Shown: positions 1 through 8,112, counted from the first letter of the stretch. The stretch is DNA of 24,073 nucleotides from JACVRN01 sp035276685 (GCA_035276685.1 DATELK010000113.1:1-24073); one strand, 5' to 3'. Notes: generated from the sequence alone by a model not told the origin. Translations and numbers: made by a program.

Positions 1-30
1 CCGCCCGCTACCGCAGGCGGTTCTGACCTG
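1..30. repeat. Left copy of a 30-nt GC-rich terminal repeat
   Basis: The first 30 bases are the reverse complement of 23875-23904 with a single mismatch (29/30). The unit holds short self-complementary parts (for example CCGC-CT-GCGG and a GGCGG/CCGCC pair), so it can fold like a REP-type hairpin. It abuts the window edge, so its true outer limit cannot be seen. Only the two end copies were noticed here. Whether it belongs to a dispersed family, an IS-associated element or a contig-breaking repeat is inference. Confidence 0.75.
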
Positions 31-61
31 CTCTTTCCAAATTGACTTATCGCATATCAGC

Positions 62-90
62 TTGCAAGCCCGCACCCGAGCTTTTATAAT
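62..90 (+). promoter_or_regulatory. Sigma-70-type promoter of the tRNA-Glu gene
   Basis: A perfect -10 hexamer TATAAT lies at 85-90 and a -35-like TTGCAA (4 of 6 consensus positions) at 62-67, with the optimal 17-nt spacer. Initiation would fall near position 97, about ten bases before the mature tRNA. It is the clearest promoter by eye in the window. Confidence 0.7.
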
Positions 91-106
91 GTCTTCCGTG
101 ATTTGG

Positions 107-180
107 GGCGCATTGGTGTAGTTGGTTAACACGCAGCCCTCTCAAGGCTGAGACCACGGGTTCGAGCCCCGTATGCGCTG
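107..180 (+). tRNA. tRNA-Glu (anticodon CUC)
   Basis: A full cloverleaf can be drawn by hand. The acceptor stem GGCGCAT pairs with ATGCGCT (first pair G-U). The D arm is GTGT/ACAC around AGTTGGTTA. The anticodon stem CAGCC/GGCTG closes the 7-nt loop CTCTCAA, which gives anticodon CUC reading GAG. The T arm is ACGGG/CCCGT around TTCGAGC. The discriminator base is G180 and CCA is not encoded, so it must be added after transcription. A good promoter precedes it and a strong hairpin follows, so it appears to be transcribed alone. Confidence 0.95.
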
Positions 181-191
181 CTTACAATAAG

Positions 192-228
192 AAAGGCGTG
201 ATTGTTTGAATTGAACAATCACGCCTTT
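192..228. terminator. Hairpin terminator between tRNA-Glu and the convergent TPR gene
   Basis: A perfect 15-bp inverted repeat (192-206 with 214-228) encloses a 7-nt loop. The arm is AAAGGCGTGATTGTT. It is followed on the plus strand by ACTCTTT, a poor but T-rich tail. It lies just after the tRNA and 24 nt past the stop of the minus-strand TPR gene, so it could serve both convergent transcripts. Confidence 0.75.
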
Positions 229-252
229 ACTCTTTAGGGCTACAAACTCTTC

Positions 253-1245
253 CTACTTGCTTTTCACACTCTTCTTCAGCTTTAGAACGAGCTGGCGTGT
301 CTCGTCGGCGAACTCGCCCCTGGGCGAAAGCTTCAGGTACTCTTCGTACTCTATGAGGGCGCGCTCGGGGACGTTGAGCCTGAGTAGTATGTTGCCCGCC
401 AGGAGGTGCGCTTCCGCGAAGTCCGGTTTGAGCTGAAGCGTGTGTCCGATGGCTGGGGCGGCACGCTTAATATCATTCATCTCCCAGTAGAGCCGCGCCT
501 GTGTGAAATAGCCCTGCCAAGAGGTCTCGTCCAGCCTGAGCCCTTTTTCGAGCGCCTTCTCCGCCTCTTCGTATCGCTTCTCGCGCCGGTAAACATCGCC
601 CAAAGCAAAGAGCGCCGCAGCAGACTCAGGCTTTACCTCAAGCGCGCGGTTGAGTGCCGTTTCCGCCTCCTTCAGCCTGCGCTCGTTGGCGTAGGTCGTT
701 CCCAGCAGAAGCTGCGCCTCGAAGAAATCAGGGTAGAGCGCGACGGCACGCTCAAGATGCGAGAGCGCCTCCTTCGTGTCCTTCAGGGCCAGCGCGCCGC
801 GTCCCTTCTCAAACTCGTCCTGCGCTTCGAGCGGCACGCGCGCATCTACAACCAGAGGCTGCTGCACACCTAAAACGGTTGCCTTGTCGGGCGTCAGCTC
901 CACGACCAGATAGGCGCGAAGCACCACGTTCACGTCCGCCTGCTGCTGAATCGTGTTGTAGCCTTTGGCGTTGATGATGACCGTGTAGTAGCCGCGCTGC
1001 AATCCCTGAAAGCGAAACTTGCCGTTAACGTCCGTGGCTATCTGGTCAACGATGCCGCCGCCGAGTCTTTCCAGCCTGACCTGCACGCCGCGCGCAGGCT
1101 CGCTCTTATCCACCATTCGCACTATGCCGCTGACCTCAACCGTTATCCCTCCGGTATAGGTGTCGCGGTCTCTCTGAGCGAAAGCTACGGCTGCGGCTGC
1201 GAGGAGAAGGCAAAGCGCTGGGAGCGGGCGGTAAAGGCGAGACAT
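253..1245 (-). CDS. Secreted TPR protein with N-terminal carboxypeptidase-regulatory-like domain
   Basis: The 330-residue product starts with a Sec signal peptide (about 1-23, hydrophobic LCLLLAAAAVAFA then Q). Next comes a beta-sandwich domain of the carboxypeptidase-regulatory-like type (about 35-117, ending in the typical G-Y-Y-T-V then K-G-Y-N turn). About five TPR units follow between 140 and 310, with the usual A-x-x-x-L-G and final P of each unit. A GAGG Shine-Dalgarno sits six to seven bases before the ATG. The protein is likely exported to the periplasm or cell surface and acts as a protein-interaction scaffold; no enzymatic motif is visible. It lies downstream of the TonB-dependent receptor on the same strand, separated by 163 nt that contain a long hairpin, and both proteins carry the same N-terminal fold. 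A partnership with the receptor is inference only. Confidence 0.88.
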   Translation of the reverse strand: MSRLYRPLPALCLLLAAAAVAFAQRDRDTYTGGITVEVSGIVRMVDKSEPARGVQVRLERLGGGIVDQIATDVNGKFRFQGLQRGYYTVIINAKGYNTIQQQADVNVVLRAYLVVELTPDKATVLGVQQPLVVDARVPLEAQDEFEKGRGALALKDTKEALSHLERAVALYPDFFEAQLLLGTTYANERRLKEAETALNRALEVKPESAAALFALGDVYRREKRYEEAEKALEKGLRLDETSWQGYFTQARLYWEMNDIKRAAPAIGHTLQLKPDFAEAHLLAGNILLRLNVPERALIEYEEYLKLSPRGEFADETRQLVLKLKKSVKSK

Positions 1246-1308
1246 ATTGCCGACCTCATGGAATCAGGGTTTGAAGAAATTAACAGGGATAGGAGAGCAA
1301 CGCAAAGC

Positions 1309-1365
1309 GCAGAGTGCAGAATGATGAATGAAGAGCTTCTTCTTATTCATCATTCTGCACTCTGC
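1309..1365. repeat. Heptad-patterned perfect inverted repeat (21-bp arms)
   Basis: Arms 1309-1329 and 1345-1365 are perfectly complementary over 21 bp with a 15-nt loop (1330-1344). The left arm reads as 7-nt units GCAGAGT, GCAGAAT, GATGAAT; the right arm is their mirror (ATTCATC, ATTCTGC, ACTCTGC). It lies 43 nt beyond the stop of the receptor gene, between two minus-strand genes, so in RNA it would form a very stable hairpin. There is no clear U-tract. It may act as a 3'-end stabiliser or terminator, or be a member of a mobile repeat family like those at 6322-6399 and 17285-17327. Confidence 0.85.
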
Positions 1366-1408
1366 ATTCTGACTTGCCTTTCTATCCCTGCTTGAATTAC
1401 GTCACGCC

Positions 1409-4400
1409 TCAGTAGCTATATCTCAGACCGAACTGAATGAGACGTGCCGGGACTGCCGTTTCCGTGATGCGCGTAAAGGTCGTAGGTGAGCCGCTTCCGA
1501 CGTTGACGGAAGTGCTCGCAGACGGGATACGGAAGACCGGATGGTTAAAGAGATTGAAGACATCCATGCGAAGCTCAAGCGCTTGCCGCTCCGTCACGTT
1601 GATGCGCTTCATGAGAGAGAAGTCCCAGTTCTGCTGGAACGGCCCACGGAAAGCATTGCGCGGGCTGTTGCCCCAGCCGGTCGCGCCAGCCGTGCCGAAG
1701 GGAACTACGGGCACGGTGGTGAAGCAGGCCGGGTTCAGGTAGTTGGCGACAATCGCCGCCGTTGACCCTTGGGTGTAAGCCGCCTCCGCGCCGTTGCAGA
1801 TGAAGCGCGCGGTGCCTAGAGCCGCGGCGTATGCTCCGCCGCTCGTAGAGTCTGTGACGGAGAAGGGCAGGCCGCTCTGGTAGGTGACGATGCCGCTGAT
1901 GGCCCAGTTGCTCAGGAGCTTATCTGCGACGCCGTCAACGCCGCTCAGGAAGCGCTGGCCGCGCCCGAAGGGCAGGTCGTAGGCGTAAGAGACCACCAGC
2001 CTGTGCGGGCGGTCGAAGTCGCTGATGGCGCGGTTCTGCTTCGGGTCAGACTGGTCGTTGTAAAGGTTCGCACCGTTCTGCCCGTTGCGCGTCGCGTTCA
2101 GCTCGTCCGTGCTAAGAGAGCCGCTCACGTTGTCTATGTTCTTCGAGTAGGTGTAAGCGGCCTGAAAGTACATGCCTGTGGTCATGCGGCGAGACAGCGT
2201 GACTTGCAGCGAGTTGTAGCTGCCCTGGCCTATGTTGCCGGAAAGGCGTGCGCCGCGCCTGCGCGAGAGGCCCAGAATTTGGTGACGCAGCTCTTCGTTG
2301 GCGGGCGTGTTAGTGGTAATCGTGTAGACCTTTCCGCTCGTGTCCGTCACCGTGATGGGGTTGGTAGGGCTCGCAAGCCGCGCTATGAACGGCGTGTAAA
2401 TTCCCAAACCGCCCTTGTACTTCGCGCCGACGTAACCGAACTCTATGGCCCAGCCCCACCACAGCTCGCGCTGTATGGTCAGGTTGTACTGCTGCGTCCA
2501 GGGAGTGTAAGCGGTGGTCGGTGCGGTCGTGAACGACGCCAGGTTAATGGAGCAGTTGGTGGCCGTCCCTCCGTAGTTCAGGCAGGCTTGCCCTGCCGAG
2601 TTGACGAAGATTGGGGCCACGTTCGGGTCGTTCGGGTCGAGCGGGCCTGTTCCACTCGTGCGGCGCAGTCCCGCGAAGAAGGTGGCCGAAGGGATGTAGG
2701 CCGCCGCGATGGCTGACGGCGGCGGCGAGCCCGCGAACGGATTGGCAAGCTGGAAGGAGACGGGCGTCGTCGTGCTTGAAAGCGGCTGCACTGTGAAGGG
2801 CGCGGCCAGCGAGTTCTGCAAGATGTTCTGGTTGGAGAGTCGCTGGTAATAGATGCCGTAGCCCGCGCGCACCACAGTCTTCTGGTCTCCCTTCACGTCC
2901 CACGCGAACCCTATGCGCGGGGCGAAGTTGTCTCCGTCAAAGCAGTCATTGAGCGCGCAGTCCTTGACGCCCGGCGTGCCCACGAAGCCGGCCAGATTGA
3001 CCTTCTCAGGGAAGAGGAAAGGATTCTGGCCCGCTGCCGCGAGACCAAAATCGTAGATGCCCGCTCTGTAGAGCTTGTCCTTGCCGAAGCTCATGCCTTC
3101 CCAGCGCAGGCCGAGGTTCATAGTCAGGCGCGGCGTGATGCGCCAGTCGTCCTGCACGAAGGCGGCGTAGTCCGTCGCGATGAAGTTGCGCGCCGGGTCG
3201 CCGAACGCGGATTGAATTGAAGTGACACGGCCTTGCAGGAAGTTCTGGAAGGCTGTGAAAGCGAAGCCCGTGCCGGTCGTGGCCGCAAAGCCAAGCGAGC
3301 CGCGCACGGCGAAATTGTTGAAGCGGTTCAACTGGTACTGCACGCCTTCCACGCCGAAGCGCAGGCTGTGCTGGTCTTTAATCCACGAGAGCGTGTTCAC
3401 CAGATTGTACTGGTTGGAGACCGTCCCGCGCTCGTCGTTGACGCCCGTGCCGAGCGAGAACGAGCCCGTCACGCTGACGCGATAGATGCCGGGGAACTGT
3501 GCGGAATTGCCGCGCACCGCTCCTATGTCTCCCAGAGCCACGGGGTCTGTAGGACTGAAGGCAGAGATGTAGCGGCTGTAGCCTGCTCGTAGCTCGTTGA
3601 CGACCGTCGGGCTGAAGACGTGCGTGTAGCTCAAGGAGACGAAACGATTCCTCTGTAGGTCTGCACGCGGGAACGCGAGCGTCGTGTCCGTCCCGTAGGG
3701 CTTCGCGGTCGCGCCGTTGTCCCAGAACCAGCGCCCCGAAAGCTTCTCTTTGCCGTCGCGCCAGAAGCGGTCGTAGCTAATCATGTACTGGTTGTCCGTG
3801 ATTGGAGCTATGGCCGAGAAGACGCAGTTGAAGGTGCCTGTGGCTCCGCCTGTGATAGCGCCGCAGCCCGTCTGGCCGGGGCGCGGTACCAGGAACTGTC
3901 CGCCGTAGCGCGTGTCTTTGACGTTCAGTATGTTGACCGCGATGGGGTCAATCTGCGCTGGCGTCAGGCCGAAGGCTCCGGCGAGCAGGGCGGCCGTGGT
4001 CGTTCCGTCCGCGTTGGTCGGGAATGCCTGAACAATCGGGCTCACGCTTGAGCCTGTAGGGTCGAGGCCGTTTCGTGCGCGCACGCCCTGATAGTTGAAG
4101 AACCAGAAGCCGCCCGCCGCGGGCACGGGGCCGCTCCCGGAAAAGCCGAAAACGTTCTGCAATAGACGCGCACGCTTCTTCAAGCCGTTGGCGTTGCGGA
4201 ACCATTCGTTGGCGTTCAAGGCATCGTTGCGGTGCTGCCAGTAGCCGTCAAAGTGCCAGTCCTTTGACCCAGAGCGCAGCACGAGCGCGAGCGCTCCGCC
4301 GCCCTTGCTTCCAGATGAAGCATCGTAGAGCGAAGTCGCGACCTTCATCTCCTGAATCGTGTTCGGGTTCGGCAGAGGCACAGTATCGAAGTGCGCCAGG

Positions 4401-5017
4401 TTGAAGTCGTTGACGTTGACGCCTTCGAGCTGGATGCTGTTGTTTGAGGTGCGCTGGCCGTTGACGTTAACGTCCGCCGTTCCGCGACCCGCCGTCCTCA
4501 CGTCCGTAGGCTCGCCCGCCGTGCCCGACGAGAGCGAGAGGAGGAAGAGGAAGTTGGGCGCGGCCAGTGGCAATTGCCTGAGCGTCACGGAGTCGATGGG
4601 CTGGCCCGTGACGGCGCTCGTGGCGTTAATCAGGGACGGCGCAGCCTGTACGACTACGCTCTCCGTGACAGCGCCCACCTCAAGCTCCATGTCCTGCCTG
4701 GTGGTTTCGTTGATGCGCACCTGCACATCTTTAATCGTAGCTTTCTTGAAGTTCTTAGAGGTGATTTCCAGACGATAAAGTCCGGGGGGTAAAAGAGTGG
4801 CGATGAAGCTGCCGTCCTCACTGGTGGTGATGGTGCGCTCCGTGTTGCCCGTTCTTTCGTGGATAACTAAGACTGTGGCACCGGCCACAACCGCTCCTTG
4901 CGGGTCAGTGATAGTGCCCGTGATACCTCCGGTTTGAGCTCCTTGGGAAAAGGCGAGGGTAATAAGCACAAAGGAGATGAGCCACCCGCTTGAGACTAAG
5001 CGTAGAACGCTTCGCAT
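1409..5017 (-). CDS. Oar-like TonB-dependent receptor
   Basis: This 1202-residue outer-membrane beta-barrel protein is of the large acidobacterial TonB-dependent receptor type (Oar-like). A signal peptide covers about residues 1-25. A carboxypeptidase-regulatory-like domain follows (about 30-115: GGITGTITDPQG, then PPGLYRLEI, then NFKK). A plug-like region comes next (about 125-260, with VNVNGQRTSNNSIQLEGVNVN and the polar LRSGSKDWHFDGY strand). The remainder is barrel repeats rich in aromatic strands, ending in the C-terminal motif L-I-Q-F-G-L-R-Y-S-Y with a terminal aromatic. No TonB box is obvious to me. Start choice is supported by a strong AAGGAGG seven bases before the ATG. The substrate is unknown. 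In this phylum such receptors are often linked to uptake of polysaccharide or peptide breakdown products, but nothing beside it identifies the ligand. Confidence 0.92.
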   Translation of the reverse strand: MRSVLRLVSSGWLISFVLITLAFSQGAQTGGITGTITDPQGAVVAGATVLVIHERTGNTERTITTSEDGSFIATLLPPGLYRLEITSKNFKKATIKDVQVRINETTRQDMELEVGAVTESVVVQAAPSLINATSAVTGQPIDSVTLRQLPLAAPNFLFLLSLSSGTAGEPTDVRTAGRGTADVNVNGQRTSNNSIQLEGVNVNDFNLAHFDTVPLPNPNTIQEMKVATSLYDASSGSKGGGALALVLRSGSKDWHFDGYWQHRNDALNANEWFRNANGLKKRARLLQNVFGFSGSGPVPAAGGFWFFNYQGVRARNGLDPTGSSVSPIVQAFPTNADGTTTAALLAGAFGLTPAQIDPIAVNILNVKDTRYGGQFLVPRPGQTGCGAITGGATGTFNCVFSAIAPITDNQYMISYDRFWRDGKEKLSGRWFWDNGATAKPYGTDTTLAFPRADLQRNRFVSLSYTHVFSPTVVNELRAGYSRYISAFSPTDPVALGDIGAVRGNSAQFPGIYRVSVTGSFSLGTGVNDERGTVSNQYNLVNTLSWIKDQHSLRFGVEGVQYQLNRFNNFAVRGSLGFAATTGTGFAFTAFQNFLQGRVTSIQSAFGDPARNFIATDYAAFVQDDWRITPRLTMNLGLRWEGMSFGKDKLYRAGIYDFGLAAAGQNPFLFPEKVNLAGFVGTPGVKDCALNDCFDGDNFAPRIGFAWDVKGDQKTVVRAGYGIYYQRLSNQNILQNSLAAPFTVQPLSSTTTPVSFQLANPFAGSPPPSAIAAAYIPSATFFAGLRRTSGTGPLDPNDPNVAPIFVNSAGQACLNYGGTATNCSINLASFTTAPTTAYTPWTQQYNLTIQRELWWGWAIEFGYVGAKYKGGLGIYTPFIARLASPTNPITVTDTSGKVYTITTNTPANEELRHQILGLSRRRGARLSGNIGQGSYNSLQVTLSRRMTTGMYFQAAYTYSKNIDNVSGSLSTDELNATRNGQNGANLYNDQSDPKQNRAISDFDRPHRLVVSYAYDLPFGRGQRFLSGVDGVADKLLSNWAISGIVTYQSGLPFSVTDSTSGGAYAAALGTARFICNGAEAAYTQGSTAAIVANYLNPACFTTVPVVPFGTAGATGWGNSPRNAFRGPFQQNWDFSLMKRINVTERQALELRMDVFNLFNHPVFRIPSASTSVNVGSGSPTTFTRITETAVPARLIQFGLRYSY

Positions 5018-5367
5018 AACGGTTCCTCCTTAAGGGATTGGGGCTTATTCGGTTGTCTTTTGGCTACTTCTTGGCGATGGTCTTGCTGACTTGGTGCTAC
5101 CTGATGGAAAGCTTGCGCTTCTTTGCGATGCAAGAAATATACCCCGGTATTGGGAATCAGGCAGAAATTTTTAAGAAATTCATTCTCTTGGCTTTAACCG
5201 GGCGCTAAAAACCCTTTGAGCGCGGGGCAGGTAACCCTTCATACATAAATTCCAGTTTTTCTACGATTTTTTGGATACACCTCTTCATGTGGACAAAGGC
5301 TTGCGCGGCGTGTTGGAATGTTTGCCAGCGTACCGAGCCTTAGGCTTTAGCCGTAAAGAAACAGAGT
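5018..5367. other. 350-bp gene-free divergent spacer
   Basis: This spacer separates the divergent receptor (minus) and hydroxyacid dehydrogenase (plus) genes, so it must hold both promoters. On the minus strand a TATATT-like -10 (complement of 5136-5141) is the best candidate for the receptor, but no convincing -35 precedes it. A short stem (GCGCT near 5200 with AGCGC near 5218) flanks an A-rich loop. The half next to the dehydrogenase (about 5230-5290) is AT-rich. A 60-codon reading frame starting near 5271 overlaps the dehydrogenase start and looks spurious. I see no RNA gene. Confidence 0.4.
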
Positions 5368-6315
5368 ATGGAACGAATCATCTTTCTGGACAGGAACACG
5401 CTCGAAGCAGAGATACGCCGACCCGATTTTCGGCACGAGTGGGTCGACTATGACGAGACAGAAGGCTCAGAGCTTGTAGAGAGGCTCAGAGGCGCGACCA
5501 TAGCCGTCACCAACAAGGTGCCTTTGCGCGAAGCCGAGCTGCGTCAGCTAGATTCGCTCCGCCTGATAGCCGTCGCGGCCACGGGCGTAGACATCATCGA
5601 CCTTGACTATTGCAGGCGTCGCGGCGTGGCCGTCTCGAACATACGCAACTACGCGGGCCACACCGTGCCGGAGCACGCGCTGATGCTCATGCTCACGCTG
5701 CGTCGGAACCTGTTGAGCTACAGGCGAGACGTGCAGGCGGGAGAGTGGGAGCGCGCAAGGGCCTTCTGCCTCTTCAATCATCCGATTCACGACCTGCACG
5801 GCTCTACTTTAGGCATCGTAGGCTACGGCGTGTTAGGTCAGGCGGTCGAGCGCCTTGCCCTGGCCTTCGGCATGCGCGTGCTCGTGGCTGAGCATAAAGG
5901 CGCTACAAAAATTAGAGATGGGCGAGCCGGGTTTGAAGAGGTGCTGAGGACGAGCGACATCGTGACGCTTCACGCTCCGCTAAGGCCTGAGACGCGAAAC
6001 ATGATAGGCAGAATGGAGCTTTCCATGATGAAGCCTGACGCGATTCTGATTAACACTGCGCGCGGAGGGCTGGTAGATGAAAGAGCGCTTGCATGGGCGC
6101 TTGAGACGGGGCAGATAGCGGGCGCAGGATTTGACGTGCTGACAAAAGAGCCGCCGCGCGAAGGCAATCCGCTGCTTAAGCTTCACCTGCCGAACTTCAT
6201 ACTCACGCCGCACAACGCCTGGGCGAGCCGCGAAGCGATGCAGGCTCTGGCAGACCAGCTCATAGAGAATATAGAAGCCTTCGTGCGCGGCGAGCCTGTA
6301 AATCTGGTCAGGTAA
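5368..6315 (+). CDS. D-2-hydroxyacid dehydrogenase (NAD-dependent)
   Basis: The 315-residue protein belongs to the D-isomer-specific 2-hydroxyacid dehydrogenase family, which interconverts 2-keto acids and D-2-hydroxy acids with NAD(P)H; it most resembles the glycerate/hydroxypyruvate reductase branch. The substrate-binding half runs to about 95 with the ATGVDIID signature (71-78). The Rossmann fold follows with G-Y-G-V-L-G at 152-157. The acidic residue at the end of the second beta strand is Glu175 rather than the usual Asp. The catalytic set is complete: Arg232 in TARGG, Glu261 in TKEPP, His282 in TPHNAW. It should be a soluble cytosolic enzyme. No strong Shine-Dalgarno precedes the ATG. 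It stands alone, flanked by a divergent and a convergent gene, so the exact substrate cannot be inferred from context. Confidence 0.9.
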   Translation: MERIIFLDRNTLEAEIRRPDFRHEWVDYDETEGSELVERLRGATIAVTNKVPLREAELRQLDSLRLIAVAATGVDIIDLDYCRRRGVAVSNIRNYAGHTVPEHALMLMLTLRRNLLSYRRDVQAGEWERARAFCLFNHPIHDLHGSTLGIVGYGVLGQAVERLALAFGMRVLVAEHKGATKIRDGRAGFEEVLRTSDIVTLHAPLRPETRNMIGRMELSMMKPDAILINTARGGLVDERALAWALETGQIAGAGFDVLTKEPPREGNPLLKLHLPNFILTPHNAWASREAMQALADQLIENIEAFVRGEPVNLVR

Positions 6316-6321
6316 AAAAAA

Positions 6322-6399
6322 CAGTTTTCAGTTTTCAGTTTTCAGTTAAAAGCAGACAAGCTCTTTGACTGAAAACTGAAAACTGATTACTGGAAACTG
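6322..6399. repeat. Heptamer tandem repeat in inverted arrangement (CAGTTTT unit)
   Basis: The left side has four consecutive 7-nt units (CAGTTTT three times, then CAGTTAA, 6322-6349). The right side has the complementary units ACTGAAA, ACTGAAA, ACTGATT, ACTGGAA, ACTG (6368-6399). The arms can pair over roughly 19 continuous bases and more with mismatches, leaving a loop of about 18 nt. It fills nearly the whole gap between the converging dehydrogenase (stop 6315) and the small gene ending at 6403, where a bidirectional terminator would be expected. The unit differs from those of the other two heptad repeats in the window. Confidence 0.88.
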
Positions 6400-6402
6400 C
6401 TC

Positions 6403-6621
6403 TTATTCTTCGTGATGTTCGTAGAGGCGAAGGATTTCCTGTCCCTGTCGTGAGCGCGGGTCTATGGTGCGCAGGTGCTTGCGTCCCTGCATCTCCCAGA
6501 TGGCAGTCACCTGCCCGTCCTTCTCTACGGCGTGATAGGTAATCTCTTCGGTAGGCTGCGCAGCTTCCGCCTCGCCTGCGCTTTGAGCCTCTTCCGACAC
6601 GTTCTCTTCATTTTCTGCCAT
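6403..6621 (-). CDS. Small acidic protein of unknown function
   Basis: This 72-residue hypothetical has an acidic, low-complexity N-terminal third (many Glu, Ala, Ser) and a more ordered remainder: ITYHAVEKDGQVTAIWEMQG, then RKHLRTIDPRSRQGQEILRLYEHHEE. The middle looks like two beta strands joined by a D-G turn and the end like a helix. I do not recognise a family. A GAGGAG lies about 15 nt before the ATG, which is long. The frame is open further upstream but offers no ATG, GTG or TTG close by, so the start is the best available. It is 99 nt downstream of the subtilase on the same strand and could be co-transcribed with it. No signal peptide or membrane segment is visible. Confidence 0.6.
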   Translation of the reverse strand: MAENEENVSEEAQSAGEAEAAQPTEEITYHAVEKDGQVTAIWEMQGRKHLRTIDPRSRQGQEILRLYEHHEE

Positions 6622-6720
6622 GCGTATACGAAACTTCTCCTCTTCTTCGGAATCTTTCCGCTGCTTGCTCTTGCTGGAATCGCTCTGAATTTTGTCACAC
6701 GCCCGGCACGCGTGTCCACC

Positions 6721-8112
6721 TCACTGTGTCTTGGCTATCTTCCGCAGGCCGAACGCAAACTCTATGGCGCGGCGTGCCGAGACTACGCCCCAGCCCTGAC
6801 GGTCGACCTCTATGCCGGGAAGACGCTCCGCCGTCTCAATCAGAATCCGCTTGACCTGCTGCGGCGTCAAATCCGGGTTGGCTTCGAGCATCGCGGCGCA
6901 GATTGAAGCGACGATAGGAGACGCGAAAGAGGTTCCGTCCACGTACTTGTAGTGTCGCGTGATGACGTTCTCTTCCCTGAGCTTAATCATAATCAACTGT
7001 CGCAGCAGGTAAGAGGGCAGGCCCGTCTCACGCGCTTCGTCCAGCGATTGGTCAACGCCCTCATGCTCAGCGATGATTTCATGAAGCTTCTCGTCGGGCG
7101 CGTTATCCAGTAACGCGAGAAGCTCTACCTGCTCGGCCGTGGGCGTGTGCGGCAGTATAGGCGCTGGCACCCATATGCCGGGCGCTATCACTTCCGGCTT
7201 CTGGAAGCCGTCAACCGTAGGCCCGTAGGACGAGCGGTACATGCCGAAGCGCGTGCGGTCAAGGGAGTTCTGGTCGTCAAGGCCGCCGACGGCTATGGCC
7301 GAAGGCGCGCTCGCTGGCGGCAGGACGGGATGGCCCGGCATGTGGCCCGCGTTACCTACGGCGCAGACTATGACAAGGCCGCTCTTGACAGCTTCCTCGA
7401 CCGTCTGTGCCAGAGAGTTAGTAAGATAAGTCTCTTCGTCGTCGCCTCCGGCCGAGATGTTGACGACGCGAATGTTGAACTTGTGGCGGTAGCGCATGAC
7501 CCAACGAAGCCCGCGCTCTATGTTCTCTTCGCTGATGCGCCCCTTGCCGACTTTGACGAGGACGAGTCGCGCGTCCGGCGCTATGCCGCGATAGAAGCCG
7601 TTCGAGAGCCCGCCGTTCCCTGCGGCCACGACGGATGTCATCATGCCGTGCCAACTGGCCGGGTCAGGAGACTCAAGCGTGGTCTTGTCGCCTTCGGCTG
7701 CGACGATGCTGTGGTAGGCGAGTATGCGGTTGTCGGGCTTGGTCAAATCCGGGTGCGGGTAAAAGCCCGAGTCAAGGAAGGCCATCGTCACGCCGCGCCC
7801 TGTGAAGCGCTCGTCGGCGTCCATGCGAAGCGGTGTTGAGAGGACGTTGCCGCCCTGCTCGAAGACCGCCGCGTGTGCTTCCAGGTGCATGCGCGCCCGC
7901 TCGAAAAGCTGTATGCAGCGAGGGCAGATGGTCGAGACCAGTGCGCCGCCCGGAGCGTTGGCGGCAATCATGACCTTCAAGTCATCGCTTATGGCTTCAA
8001 ATGGAATCAGGCCGTCGGGCGACTCGCGCCCGCACACCGGGCAGATAGGCTTGCCCGCAGCCTTGTCAGAATGTAGCTCCGTTGGCTCCGTTGAAATAAT
8101 TGCATCAGACAT
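6721..8112 (-). CDS. Cytosolic S8 (subtilisin-like) serine peptidase with N-terminal zinc-ribbon
   Basis: The 463-residue subtilase carries the whole catalytic set: Asp114 in FLDSGF, His155 in SWHGMM, oxyanion Asn254 in AVGNAG, and Ser395 in DGTSFASP. It has no signal peptide. Instead, residues 24-27 (CPVC) and 63-66 (CPRC) form a two-knuckle zinc-ribbon-like pattern, followed by a helix. Between the conserved KPEVIAPG block (about 315-322) and the catalytic serine lies a charged, mostly helical stretch of about 60 residues (about 333-390), longer than in a minimal subtilase. No propeptide is evident. It probably acts in the cytoplasm on protein substrates that the zinc module or insert helps recognise (inference). 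An AAGGA motif four to five bases before the ATG supports the start. It is divergent from the long plus-strand run, and the small acidic gene follows it. Confidence 0.9.
   Translation of the reverse strand: MSDAIISTEPTELHSDKAAGKPICPVCGRESPDGLIPFEAISDDLKVMIAANAPGGALVSTICPRCIQLFERARMHLEAHAAVFEQGGNVLSTPLRMDADERFTGRGVTMAFLDSGFYPHPDLTKPDNRILAYHSIVAAEGDKTTLESPDPASWHGMMTSVVAAGNGGLSNGFYRGIAPDARLVLVKVGKGRISEENIERGLRWVMRYRHKFNIRVVNISAGGDDEETYLTNSLAQTVEEAVKSGLVIVCAVGNAGHMPGHPVLPPASAPSAIAVGGLDDQNSLDRTRFGMYRSSYGPTVDGFQKPEVIAPGIWVPAPILPHTPTAEQVELLALLDNAPDEKLHEIIAEHEGVDQSLDEARETGLPSYLLRQLIMIKLREENVITRHYKYVDGTSFASPIVASICAAMLEANPDLTPQQVKRILIETAERLPGIEVDRQGWGVVSARRAIEFAFGLRKIAKTQ

Noticed and set aside
2003..2716. 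237-codon plus-strand frame opposite the TonB-dependent receptor
   Set aside because: Arg/Val/Ala-rich translation typical of the antisense of a GC-rich gene; the receptor on the other strand is unambiguous.
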